From positions 124,001 to 188,000 of the forward strand of contig NZ_OMPD01000008.1 in the NCBI RefSeq assembly GCF_900312745.1: 64,000 bases of DNA. The letters run 5' to 3'. The translations under genes were made by a program, and so were the position numbers. The notes under the pieces are model-generated. The model did no database searches, was not told the origin of the DNA, and was given only the letters and a program-made list of their open reading frames with translations. Of this stretch, positions 28,154 to 36,939 are shown in pieces. Position 1 is the first letter of the stretch. Each line of letters starts with the position of its first letter. The stretch is from Aquimarina sp. AU58. GTDB lineage: Bacteria > Bacteroidota > Bacteroidia > Flavobacteriales > Flavobacteriaceae.

Positions 28154-28744
28154 ATGATTACAAAATATCGTATACTTTTTTTATGTCTTTTCATGCTTTT
28201 TGTTCAATTTAATTTTGGGCAAACCGATTTTAAAGATCAATTATCTAATGCTGCCTTAGCATTAACCAAAAACAAAATAACATACGACCCTTCTTATTTC
28301 TCTATCGGCTACCCAAATGGCGATGTCCCTGGTGACAAAGGAGTATGTACAGATGTAGTAATCAGAGCCTACAGAACACTAGATATTGATTTACAGAAAG
28401 AAGTACATGAAGATATGTACACCAATTTTGGACTATATCCCAAAAACTGGGGATTGTCTAGGACCGATAAAAATATTGATCACAGAAGGGTCCCTAACCT
28501 GATGAAGTTTTTTTCAAGATTTGGAAAAACAAAACCGATAACTAATAACCCAAAAGATTATGCTCCCGGTGATATTGTATGTTGGAGTCTGGGAGGAGGA
28601 CTAACACATATTGGTTTGGTAGTAAACAAAAAATCTAACGACCAACAGCGTTATTTAATCGTTCATAATATTGGTGGCGGACAAGTATTAGCAGATTGTC
28701 TATTTGATTATAAGATTATTGGTCACTATCAGTATGAGAAATGA
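28154..28744 (+). CDS. DUF1287-family secreted protein (YiiH-like, NlpC/P60-related)
   Basis: 196 residues with a signal peptide (FLCLFMLFVQFNFGQ). The DUF1287 pattern is clear: GYPNGDVPGDKGVCTDVVIRAYRTLDIDLQKEVHEDM, HRRVPNLMKFFSRFGK, YAPGDIVCWSLGGGLTHIGLVV and YLIVHNIGGGQ. The conserved Cys in GVCTDV and the His in LTHIGLVV resemble the Cys/His pair of the papain-like NlpC/P60 superfamily, so a cell-wall amidase role is possible but unproved. It converges on the flotillin gene with a 7-bp gap. Confidence 0.85.
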   Translation: MITKYRILFLCLFMLFVQFNFGQTDFKDQLSNAALALTKNKITYDPSYFSIGYPNGDVPGDKGVCTDVVIRAYRTLDIDLQKEVHEDMYTNFGLYPKNWGLSRTDKNIDHRRVPNLMKFFSRFGKTKPITNNPKDYAPGDIVCWSLGGGLTHIGLVVNKKSNDQQRYLIVHNIGGGQVLADCLFDYKIIGHYQYEK

Positions 28745-28751
28745 AGCATCT

Positions 28752-30170
28752 TTATTCCTTGGTATTAGTATCTTCTTTTATTTCAGAATCTAGGTCTTTT
28801 TTCTCTTCTCCTTTCAAGTAGTTTGGCAATTGCATCCCTGCCATATTAAACATTTCTTGTAAAGGTGGTACTGCCTTATACATCCCTGAAATAAAGTTGG
28901 ATGTCGAAGTTTTGCCGTCTTCTCCATTACCATTTTCCCAAACGGTAATTTTATCTATTTTAATATTTTTAATTGCTTCTGCTTGTGTTTTAACTAGCTC
29001 GGGTAATTTATCCGCTATCAATAATAACACTGCTTCTTTAGGATCATTTCCTGCAGCTTTCACAATACGATCTAACCCTTCTGCTTGTTTAGTTAAAATT
29101 TCATACATCCCTTTTGCTTCAGCTTCTTTTTTCATAAAAATTGCATCCGCCTCTCCTTTTGCAATTCGTCTAATTTGTTCTGCCTCTGCCTCTGCATCAA
29201 TTTCAATTTTTTTCTTATCAATTTGTGCAGGGACAATGATATCTGCGCCTTGCTCTGCTTCTTTACGTTTTGCTCTAGCATCTTCAGCTATTTTCTCAGC
29301 TGCATAGGCTTCTTCTAATGCTCTTGCCGATTGTACTTTTTCTGAAGCATTAGCTATTCTCTCTGCCTCTGCTTCACGAGCTCTCCTATCTGCATCAGAA
29401 TTAGCAACCTGAATCTTTGCTGTATTTTCACCTTCAACCGCTTTTGCATTTGCCGCAGCAACTTGAACTCTTTGGTCTTGAACAGCTTCTGCTTGTCCTA
29501 TTGCCCCATCTCTATCTTTTTGAGCTACAGAAATAATAGCATCATTAATAGCTTTTGCTGCAGCTTCTTTTCCTAAGGCTTCGATATATCCAGACTCGTC
29601 ATGTATATCTGTAATATTTACATTAATCAGTTTTAAACCTACTTTCTTTAATTCTGCTTCAACACTATGCGTAATATGTGATAAGAACTTATCTCTATCT
29701 GTATTAATTTCTTCAATATCCATGGATGCAACAACCAATCGTAGCTGACCAAAAATAATTTCTTGTGCTAATTCTTGAACAGCATCTAAGCTTAGTCCCA
29801 ATAAACGTTCTGCCGCATTCTGCATTATAGTTGGTTCTGTAGAAATACCAATAGTAAATCTAGAAGGTACATTTACACGGATATTTTGTTTACTCAATGC
29901 ATTAATCAGATTTACTTCTATCGAAATCGGAGTTAAATCCAGGAACGAATAATCCTGAATTATAGGCCATATAAATGCCGCTCCTCCATGAATACATTTA
30001 GAAGAACTTTCCCCACCAGTTTTTCCATAAACCACCAACACTTTATCAGAAGGACAACGCTTGTACCTTCTGAACATAGAGAACATAAAAACAACAAAAA
30101 TTAATATAACTGCGGCCACTAAATATATGCCAGTAACTCCAGTTCCAGCAAATAATGAAAATATATTCAT
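28752..30170 (-). CDS. Flotillin-like SPFH-domain protein
   Basis: 472 residues. An N-terminal membrane helix (IYLVAAVILIFVVFMFSMFRR) is followed by the SPFH domain (DKVLVVYGKTGG ... FIWPIIQDYSFLDLTPISIEVNLINALSKQNI). A long Ala/Glu-rich coiled coil follows (about residues 215-390, with RAREAEAERIANASEK). A C-terminal tail follows. This is the YuaG/FloT and YqiK architecture, which scaffolds membrane microdomains. It lies downstream of the OB-fold membrane protein gene with a 20-bp gap, the usual flotillin-NfeD pair. Confidence 0.93.
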   Translation of the reverse strand: MNIFSLFAGTGVTGIYLVAAVILIFVVFMFSMFRRYKRCPSDKVLVVYGKTGGESSSKCIHGGAAFIWPIIQDYSFLDLTPISIEVNLINALSKQNIRVNVPSRFTIGISTEPTIMQNAAERLLGLSLDAVQELAQEIIFGQLRLVVASMDIEEINTDRDKFLSHITHSVEAELKKVGLKLINVNITDIHDESGYIEALGKEAAAKAINDAIISVAQKDRDGAIGQAEAVQDQRVQVAAANAKAVEGENTAKIQVANSDADRRAREAEAERIANASEKVQSARALEEAYAAEKIAEDARAKRKEAEQGADIIVPAQIDKKKIEIDAEAEAEQIRRIAKGEADAIFMKKEAEAKGMYEILTKQAEGLDRIVKAAGNDPKEAVLLLIADKLPELVKTQAEAIKNIKIDKITVWENGNGEDGKTSTSNFISGMYKAVPPLQEMFNMAGMQLPNYLKGEEKKDLDSEIKEDTNTKE

Positions 30171-30190
30171 TCGTATTTTATTTAAAATTT

Positions 30191-30769
30191 TTAGTTAGAT
30201 AATTTTTCGACCAATAGTAATTCTGAGCCTATAATTTCAACAACTTTTACTATAGTAGAAGTCTTCAAAATTTCTTCAGAATCTGTTACTGCTTCTAATT
30301 CTCGTAAACTACCTTGTACTTTAATTTGAATTTTTCCTATACTCGATCGATTTGCTCCAATTGGTAAATATACTTCGCCAATTGCTCCAATAGCATTTTT
30401 AATTTTCAATGTACCAGATTCAGCCATTTTATGCATCCAGAAAAACAAGAGAGAGGTTAATATCATCATTAGTAATCCAGCAAAAGAAGAAATAACGATT
30501 GTAACAATAGTAGATAATTCGTTATCAATACATAAAATACCTGTCCAACCAAAAATGGTAAAAAAAGCAATTACATTTTTAAATGTGAAAAATTGAAAAC
30601 CTACACCTCCATCATCTGCATCAATATCAGAAATATCTGCTTCCATATCCACATCACTAGCTCCAATAAAGGTCAAAGCAAAAATAATTAGGAATATAAT
30701 AGAACCTAATATTGCAATAATCCAATATGCTTGCTCGAAGGTTGACATACCTTCAAAAAATTCGTTCAT
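30191..30769 (-). CDS. NfeD/YqiJ-like OB-fold membrane protein, flotillin partner
   Basis: 192 residues with three membrane helices (WIIAILGSIIFLIIFALTF; NVIAFFTIFGWTGILCI; IVTIVISSFAGLLMMILTSLLFF) and a C-terminal OB-fold-like beta domain (KIKNAIGAIGEVYLP ... SIGKIQIKVQG). Such proteins are encoded next to flotillins (YuaF, YqiJ) and are thought to stabilise their oligomers. Same strand and upstream of the SPFH gene. Confidence 0.85.
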   Translation of the reverse strand: MNEFFEGMSTFEQAYWIIAILGSIIFLIIFALTFIGASDVDMEADISDIDADDGGVGFQFFTFKNVIAFFTIFGWTGILCIDNELSTIVTIVISSFAGLLMMILTSLLFFWMHKMAESGTLKIKNAIGAIGEVYLPIGANRSSIGKIQIKVQGSLRELEAVTDSEEILKTSTIVKVVEIIGSELLLVEKLSN

Positions 30770-30965
30770 AGATTTCAGAATTAACAGGCATAAATCTACT
30801 AAAAAAAATCAAGATTTAGTTATGATAAAAATATTAGAGATGTTAATTTATGAATCCAATCTATATAAACAAATAAGAAGAATAAAAAATGAAGCAATGT
30901 TAGGTTTCAAACTTCTCTACAGTTAAATTAGATAACGATATAATACATAAAAAGCATACGCTTCT

Positions 30966-30994
30966 TTTTTCATATCTAAATCATTACATTAATC
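30966..30994 (+). repeat. 29-bp direct repeat, left copy
   Basis: TTTTTTCATATCTAAATCAT (first 20 bases) matches 32593-32621 at about 26 of 29 positions. The two copies bracket the EEP gene and the gene-poor stretch, about 1.6 kb apart in the same orientation. Function unknown. Confidence 0.5.
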
Positions 30995-31002
30995 TATCGT
31001 GT

Positions 31003-31920
31003 TCACTCATACACTCCAATTAAAAGGGCATGATCTGATATGCTATAATATTCTTTTTTCAGAAAAACCGGTCTAATCGCTTTGGCACTCCATATTTGAT
31101 CTATTTCGAATAAGGGAATACCGTATGGCCAGGTTGCTGTGAATCCTTTCGACATCTTATGAAAACTATTCAGGTTATCTTTAAAATCGCCAAAATGTAC
31201 ACTTTCATAAGGTGTATTAAAATCCCCTACAATAAAAGACGGATTATTTTGTATAGTAAATTCATAGATCGTATGTAATGCCGATTTTCTATTCGTAAAA
31301 GGTACAGCATTAACATCTGCAATCAGTATTGATGTTTTTTGATTCGCAAGAGTAACGGTAATATAATTAAACTTAAAACTCTCATCTTTGAAGTGATATT
31401 GGATATCATCTATCTCTCCTTTTACTGCCAGTACCATCCCACCTTTCAGTTTTTGTATACTATATGATGGAAATGTATTCTTAAATCGCATTACATCCTT
31501 ATCGGTCAACTCTTCGGCCTCTACTAATCCTATAAAAGATGGTTTTTGTTGCTTTGTTTTTTTGATGATAATATCCATCGATCGCTCTCCTTTTCTTGCA
31601 ATATTCCAAAACAATATACTCTTATTGTTATCAAGAGGTTCTGGTGGTGATTGTATCTTATAATAGCCCGTAAACCAATACAACGATATACATAAAAAAC
31701 ACCCGATTAAAGAGTACAATATTTTTTTCTCTTTAAAAAACAATACACATAGCACTAAATTTCCGATCAGTAGAAATAGTACAGGGAATGCATAATATAT
31801 AATATTGATGGGGTATATAATATCCCTAAGAATGAAATGAATAAAAATAAGTATGCCGTAAAGAACAAGAAGAAACTTTCTTTTCGAAATACGATACCTG
31901 TGTTTTACTATTGAACTCAT
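31003..31920 (-). CDS. Endonuclease/exonuclease/phosphatase (EEP) family membrane protein
   Basis: 305 residues. Two to three N-terminal membrane helices (FLLVLYGILIFIHFIL; INIIYYAFPVLFLLIGNLVLCVLFF; ILYSLIGCFLCISLYWF) precede an EEP hydrolase domain. Metal and catalytic motifs are visible: LFWNIARKG, FIGLVEAEEL (metal Glu), FIVGDFNTP (Asp-Phe-Asn), EIDQIWSAK and the final ISDHALLIGVYE (Asp-His). The domain should face the periplasm; it may act on phosphodiesters or phosphoesters, but substrate is not known. It is flanked by direct repeats. Confidence 0.85.
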   Translation of the reverse strand: MSSIVKHRYRISKRKFLLVLYGILIFIHFILRDIIYPINIIYYAFPVLFLLIGNLVLCVLFFKEKKILYSLIGCFLCISLYWFTGYYKIQSPPEPLDNNKSILFWNIARKGERSMDIIIKKTKQQKPSFIGLVEAEELTDKDVMRFKNTFPSYSIQKLKGGMVLAVKGEIDDIQYHFKDESFKFNYITVTLANQKTSILIADVNAVPFTNRKSALHTIYEFTIQNNPSFIVGDFNTPYESVHFGDFKDNLNSFHKMSKGFTATWPYGIPLFEIDQIWSAKAIRPVFLKKEYYSISDHALLIGVYE

Positions 31921-32592
31921 CTCAACTTTTTCTATTTCCTAAAAAATGACTGAAATTCACCCATATTTCGCTACTTTTTTGATTCGCTCGAAAATAGTTT
32001 TTTTTATTGAAGTAGTTTCAAGATGCAATAGATTTTCTAATACATAATCCGGGTAATATCGTTTAGTTAGGCTTATTATTGTCAGTCTGAGACATCCAAT
32101 AAATTTTATCCAGTGTTTAAGCTGACGTTCCAAAGCAGAGCTTTGAAATCTTTTTTCACCAGTATAAGATTTGTTTTGCGTTAAAAAATCTTGAAGCCTT
32201 GGAAAGATTTTAGCACAATAAATCTGGTTTTCAATGAAATTGAAAAATACCTTGAAAAAAGCGCCTTTTCTTTTGGTTCGTTTTCTTTGGGCGAGCAAAG
32301 AAAATGAACAGAAAGCCTAATCAAAGGAATTAGATGAAATTCAAGAGTATATAAGTTTGTGAAAAACAAATCATTATGAAATACGTCAATGGTAGCCTGT
32401 CGAAGACATTTGAAAAGCATTTCGACAAAGGCCTGTCCTGAGTCTATCGAAGGGCTCAATGTGGCATAAATTTTTAAACTTTATCCTTAACTTAACGTCA
32501 TTGATAATCTGGGTTAAACCCCTTCAATCAAAAACAACACTAAACTTACTTACATCAGATGCAAAACAGCACTCAAAAAAATATTATTTTTC
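31921..32592. other. Gene-poor, repeat-bearing stretch
   Basis: About 670 bp between the EEP gene and the THX promoter region. Overlapping minus-strand frames exist (31957-32298 and 32181-32459), but neither has a recognisable domain, and the second runs through interspersed repeat sequence. The plus strand shows Lys-rich codons closed by stops, as in degenerate DNA. A small hypothetical gene at 31957-32298 cannot be excluded (it contains a plausible LKHWIKFIGCLRLTIISL segment). Confidence 0.5.
32394..32464 (+). repeat. Intergenic copy of the CTTCGACAGGCTCA-type repeat
   Basis: AGCCTGTCGAAG (32394-32405) is followed by TTCGACAAAGGCCTGTCCTG (32421-32440) and AGTCTATCGAAGGGCTCA. The block consists of diverged, partly inverted copies of the same core that is found inside trpF and the second RHS gene. 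Confidence 0.6.
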
Positions 32593-32621
32593 ATTTTTCA
32601 TTTCTAAATCCTTACATTAGT
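32593..32621 (+). repeat. 29-bp direct repeat, right copy
   Basis: Matches the copy at 30966-30994 at about 26 of 29 positions (shared TCTAAATC and TTACATTA blocks). It lies 41 bp before the THX start and might also hold part of that gene's promoter. Confidence 0.5.
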
Positions 32622-32661
32622 AATTCACACCTAATCAATTATTTAATATAAAATCTAATAT

Positions 32662-32895
32662 ATGGGTAAAGGAGATAAAAAAACACGTCGTGGTAAAATC
32701 ATTATGGGAACGTATGGAAGATTAAGACGTCGTAAAAAATCAACTGCTATAACAGCAACTACAAAACCTAAAACAGCAGCTAAAATCGAACCCACGCCAA
32801 AAACTGAGGCAACACCAAAAGCTGAGTCAAAACCAAAGGCCAAACCAGCAGCAAAGAAGACTACAAAGAAGAAAACCGACGAGGAATCTGAATAA
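32662..32895 (+). CDS. 30S ribosomal protein THX with extended Ala/Lys-rich tail
   Basis: 77 residues. The first 26 (MGKGDKKTRRGKIIMGTYGR, then LRRRKK) match ribosomal protein THX, a very small basic protein of the 30S head first known in Thermus. The remaining 50 residues are a low-complexity tail of Lys, Ala, Thr and Pro (TPKTEATPKAESKPKAKPAA) ending acidic, DEESE. The tail resembles histone-H1-like sequence and is absent in the Thermus protein (about 26 residues). Convergent with the UDG gene, 14 bp apart. Confidence 0.85.
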   Translation: MGKGDKKTRRGKIIMGTYGRLRRRKKSTAITATTKPKTAAKIEPTPKTEATPKAESKPKAKPAAKKTTKKKTDEESE

Positions 32896-32909
32896 GTTTT
32901 AAACCGAGA

Positions 32910-33563
32910 TTAAAAATATTTTTGATATTGCATCACCCTAAAATCAATAGTATTGAATTTGGGGTTTGCTTTTTTTAATGCCTTATATTCCTGTAAACTT
33001 CCTATAGATCGATTGGCAGCTCCAGACGGTGCGGTAAGAGATACTGTATTGATGATTCTACCTTCTAAACTAAATCGATGGATTCTTGGGATATCGTTTG
33101 ATACCAATTCTAACTTAAGATCATATCCTTTTAGGTGTTTTCTAAAAAAGTATTCCGGGCCATTTTTACTATTGCCTCCTGTAAAAAGCAGCGTATCTAT
33201 TTGCGGGTATTGTTTTAAATATGATATGATATCCCTAAGCGTACTATTTTGCATTCCTAAATCTGATGCATCGATCTTTTCTCGCTCACAACTATGTACA
33301 ATATCGCAAACTCCTATTCCTCTAGAGGTTAAGAAATCTTTTCTTTGATCTATTGCTTTTTGGGTGGTCTCAAACTTTAAATCCAAATCAAATATGTTAT
33401 CCAAAACAGGCCATAGCAAACCACTTATACTACCATAACAAAAATTAACATCTCCTTTTTTTAATTCCCCCATTGTAAACCTTGGTGGTGGTAATGTTCC
33501 TACAATTAGTTTGGTAGCGCCTTTAGGGAAAAACGGTTCGTATGGATGCGTATGTAGAAACAA
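32910..33563 (-). CDS. Uracil-DNA glycosylase superfamily protein
   Basis: 217 residues. The N-terminal KLIVGTLPPPRF corresponds to motif I of Mug/SMUG-like enzymes, followed by FCYGSISGLLWPVLDNIF (F-Y-x-x-x-x-N/G-x-F/L-W pattern). GVCDIVHSCEREKIDASD and the late VSLTAPSGAANRSIGS correspond to the DNA-intercalating loop motif. It probably removes damaged bases, but the exact subfamily is not clear and the catalytic residue was not identified. Confidence 0.75.
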   Translation of the reverse strand: MFLHTHPYEPFFPKGATKLIVGTLPPPRFTMGELKKGDVNFCYGSISGLLWPVLDNIFDLDLKFETTQKAIDQRKDFLTSRGIGVCDIVHSCEREKIDASDLGMQNSTLRDIISYLKQYPQIDTLLFTGGNSKNGPEYFFRKHLKGYDLKLELVSNDIPRIHRFSLEGRIINTVSLTAPSGAANRSIGSLQEYKALKKANPKFNTIDFRVMQYQKYF

Positions 33564-33787
33564 ATGAATTACGAATTATGAGTTAATGAATCACGAAGGT
33601 AATAGTATTATTTAAAAAAGTAAAAGAGGAAATTGATCCCGATATTCAAATACCTATAACCTCTCGACTATCGACTTTAAAAAAAGCTATTATTTTTTTC
33701 TCAGTCCCGAAAAATGAAACTGGCGCGCTTTAATATTGCATTGGGAATACAATTAAAAACAAAATCAGTCACTACAAAATTATTTTT
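33564..33787. other. Spacer upstream of the RHS locus
   Basis: 224 bp between the divergent UDG gene and the first RHS gene; it must hold the RHS promoter. It has short direct repeats (GAATTACGAATTATGAGTTA) but no clear TAnnTTTG element was found, and no gene. Confidence 0.4.
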
Positions 33788-36700
33788 ATGAAAAACATTT
33801 TTATTTTTTTAATTGTTTTTTTTATTGGTTTATGTGCCAAAGCGCAAACTAATTTAGAAGAAACACCTTATAGTTTGCCGAATATCGTGCCTGCGGCTCC
33901 CGATGTTCATAATTTTCAGAAATATGGGGGCATTCCGGTAGGGTACTATACCGGCATTCCACAGATCAATATACCTTTGTATGAAATCACTACCAGAACG
34001 GGAGTATCTGTTCCTATTAGCTTAAAGTATCATGCGGGAGGAATCAAAGTAGATGAAAAAGCTTCCAGAACTGGTTTAGGGTGGAGTTTACAAGCAGAAG
34101 GAATGATTTCTAGAACCGTAAGTGGATTACTTGATTTTACAGGAACCTTTACCAAACCTAATCTAAATACATTTAATCCTAATGACTCGGCTAACAATTA
34201 TAATGATTACCTGTATGCTAATTCTGTTATAAAAGGCGAATCTGACAGTCAACCCGATATCTACTCCTATACCTTTTTAAACACATCGGGTAAGTTTGTT
34301 TTTGATAAAGACAAAAACCTTCATTTAATTCCTCAGAAGGCCATAAAGATTACTCCTAATGAAAGTATAAATACGTTTCAAATTACAGATGAGAGTGGTA
34401 CTGTTTTTACTTTTGATCAAATAGATCAGTCTTATATTACTTCTACTTGTCCTGCATCTCTAGGTGCTATTGAAAATCAATTTAACTCTAGTTGGAAATT
34501 ACGTAAAATACGAACTACTGATGGTGAAGAAATCAATTTTACATATCGAACATTTCAGTACCAGTATATGTATTCCAGGGAGTTCATCAAATATATAAAA
34601 GATATAAATCAATTTGGATGCCCCAACAAAGCAGATAAAGGCTGTCAGAAAACAATACATCATACAGAAGCTGTATTAGAAAAAATTTCTTTTAGTGATG
34701 GAACCGTAGATTTTATATACTCAGATGATACCAATTACCCTATTGCCGGAAGTAACATAAGAAAAGATCTTCCAGGGAATCATGCTTTACGTAAAATAAT
34801 CATAAAAGATTTTTTAGGAAATGAGACAAAAAGTTTTGAATTACAATATGATTATTTTAAAGCACAAGATAGCTCTACTAATGCAGATGATTACCGTCTA
34901 AAACTCATAGCGTTCGAAGAAATAAATGCAGATAAAAAACATCAGTTTTTATATAATGAGAGTATAAAACTACCCAGACGTTTTAGTAATTCACAAGATT
35001 ATTGGGGATATTATAATGGACAAGGTAGTCAACCTTTATACCCTACTACATTTTTTGGAGGACAACTTCTGCTAGGAGGTGATCGTGAGGTCTATCCTGA
35101 ATATGCAAAAGCTGGCACACTACGACGTATTGTATATCCTACGGGAGGGTATTCTGAATTTGAATATGAATCCAATCAATATTTTTCATCCACAGGAAAA
35201 AATGAATATAACATAGGTAGTACTCTAATTGCTTCGGCGAATGGTTCTAATTATAATTCAAGTCAGAATTTTCCTTTTACCATTCTGGAAAAGTATGAAG
35301 GAATCAAACTTAAGGTAGACAATACATGCGATACTACAGAAACTGTATTCGATGATGCTTGTTCCTTTAAAGTGTTTAACAGTAATAATGAACAAGTTTC
35401 TTTTATAAGAGAGGCTGGAGAATACAATTTTGGATTGGATCCCGGTAGTTATACTATAAGATTTGAGTATTTGGGAGATACCTGTAATTGTAAAGCAACT
35501 ATGAGTTGGGTAGAAAATGAGATTGTAGGGGCAAATACAAACGTCCTGGCTGGTGGACTTCGTATTAAAAAGCTAAAAAATCATGATGGTATTAAAACAG
35601 AAGAAACACAATATACATATACTCAGGAAAACACCACTCGATCCAGTGGTATTATCCAGGGGAAACCTATATTTTCTTATGTGATTACAGAACCTAATCC
35701 CGATGCAACTTTGGGAGCTTGTACTTATCTATCCATACATTATTCTTCTATCTATCCTATAGCCACCGCCTCAGGAAATTCTGTAGGGTATACCACAGTA
35801 ACCACGAGTAAGCATAATAACAATGAGAACGGTAAAACGGTATATACATTTACCAATGATAGTGATATTATAAGCTCAGAACTACAAACCCCTACTCCTA
35901 TTACTTCCTTCGACTGGAAACGAGGATTGTTACTTAACACTACAATGTATGACCATACAAATACTAAAGTATATGAAGAAATTAAGGAGTACGACTTTGA
36001 CTATAGTTTTATCAATAATTCATCAGAGAGTTATCGATTTGATAGTGTAATTAGCGGGTTATCTATTATAGGAGGAAGAATCCCCGGATCTCCCCCTAAT
36101 GGCCCCAATACCCAATTTAGTTGGTCTACATATCATATTACAAGTTCCTGGGTAAAACCAATTACGACTACAAAAAACTATTTTTCCCCAGCTAACTATA
36201 CACAACGTGATCGCTATTATTATGATAACATAAATCACTTACAGCTAACCCGTGTAGAGACAGAAGGTAGTGATAACAATAAAGTGGTACAAAAAACAGT
36301 ATATCCTCTAGATATTACAAACCCAACACAAGCAGAACAAAAACTCATCGATCAACATCGATTAACAGAACGTATTCGTGTAGAAACCACAAAAGGTAGT
36401 TCAAAAACAGTGATTCATACCCTTTATAATGACAACAAGTGGCCCGGCTTGGTGCTTCCTGAATATGTACAAAGTAAAAAAAATAATAATGATTCTGAGA
36501 ATCGGATTGTATACTACAAATATGATGATAAAGGAAATCCGTTAGAAGTATCGCAAGCAAATGGTACTCACATCATCTATATCTGGGGATATAATGATAC
36601 CTACCCTATAGCTAAGATCGAAAATGCGACCTATACTAATATGCCGACAGCTATTGTTGATCTTATCAACCAGATCAAAACGGCTAGTACTACTGAAAAT

Positions 36701-36937
36701 TCTATAGCTGCTGAAAATACAATCAGGGAATTGTTTGATCAACTAAGGGAACATCCCTATTTCAAAGCTGCACAGGTAGCGTCTTATACCTATGACCCGT
36801 TGATTGGTATTACCAGTATTACTGATCCTAAAGGATATCTGATGACGTATCATTATGATGTTTTTAACCGATTAGAATTTATAAAGGACGCAGAAGGAAA
36901 TCTAGTTTCTGAAAATAAGTATAACTACAAAAACTAA
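33788..36937 (+). CDS. RHS/YD-repeat protein, N-terminal partner
   Basis: 1049 residues with a signal peptide (IFLIVFFIGLCAKAQ). After a Bacteroidota-type RHS N-terminal region (YSLPNIVPAAPDVHNFQKYGGIPVGYYTG ... SLKYHAGGIKVDEKASRTGLGWSL) it has long beta-rich stretches. It ends with YD repeats (YKYDDKGNPLEVSQANGTHIIYIWGYNDTYPIAKIENA; YHYDVFNRLEFIKDAEGNLVSENKYNY). It has no RHS core motif or toxin tail of its own. The stop is only 2 bp before the next RHS gene, which carries the core and tip; the two are evidently one expression unit and may form a split RHS shell. Secretion route unknown; no T9SS tail. Confidence 0.85.
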   Translation: MKNIFIFLIVFFIGLCAKAQTNLEETPYSLPNIVPAAPDVHNFQKYGGIPVGYYTGIPQINIPLYEITTRTGVSVPISLKYHAGGIKVDEKASRTGLGWSLQAEGMISRTVSGLLDFTGTFTKPNLNTFNPNDSANNYNDYLYANSVIKGESDSQPDIYSYTFLNTSGKFVFDKDKNLHLIPQKAIKITPNESINTFQITDESGTVFTFDQIDQSYITSTCPASLGAIENQFNSSWKLRKIRTTDGEEINFTYRTFQYQYMYSREFIKYIKDINQFGCPNKADKGCQKTIHHTEAVLEKISFSDGTVDFIYSDDTNYPIAGSNIRKDLPGNHALRKIIIKDFLGNETKSFELQYDYFKAQDSSTNADDYRLKLIAFEEINADKKHQFLYNESIKLPRRFSNSQDYWGYYNGQGSQPLYPTTFFGGQLLLGGDREVYPEYAKAGTLRRIVYPTGGYSEFEYESNQYFSSTGKNEYNIGSTLIASANGSNYNSSQNFPFTILEKYEGIKLKVDNTCDTTETVFDDACSFKVFNSNNEQVSFIREAGEYNFGLDPGSYTIRFEYLGDTCNCKATMSWVENEIVGANTNVLAGGLRIKKLKNHDGIKTEETQYTYTQENTTRSSGIIQGKPIFSYVITEPNPDATLGACTYLSIHYSSIYPIATASGNSVGYTTVTTSKHNNNENGKTVYTFTNDSDIISSELQTPTPITSFDWKRGLLLNTTMYDHTNTKVYEEIKEYDFDYSFINNSSESYRFDSVISGLSIIGGRIPGSPPNGPNTQFSWSTYHITSSWVKPITTTKNYFSPANYTQRDRYYYDNINHLQLTRVETEGSDNNKVVQKTVYPLDITNPTQAEQKLIDQHRLTERIRVETTKGSSKTVIHTLYNDNKWPGLVLPEYVQSKKNNNDSENRIVYYKYDDKGNPLEVSQANGTHIIYIWGYNDTYPIAKIENATYTNMPTAIVDLINQIKTASTTENSIAAENTIRELFDQLREHPYFKAAQVASYTYDPLIGITSITDPKGYLMTYHYDVFNRLEFIKDAEGNLVSENKYNYKN

Positions 36938-36939
36938 GG

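Noticed and set aside
28897..29307. 136-codon plus-strand frame opposite the flotillin coiled coil
   Set aside because: A shadow caused by biased Ala/Glu codons of the flotillin gene.
32181..32459. 92-codon minus-strand frame
   Set aside because: It overlaps another frame and the dispersed CTTCGA-type repeat; the protein is low in recognisable structure.
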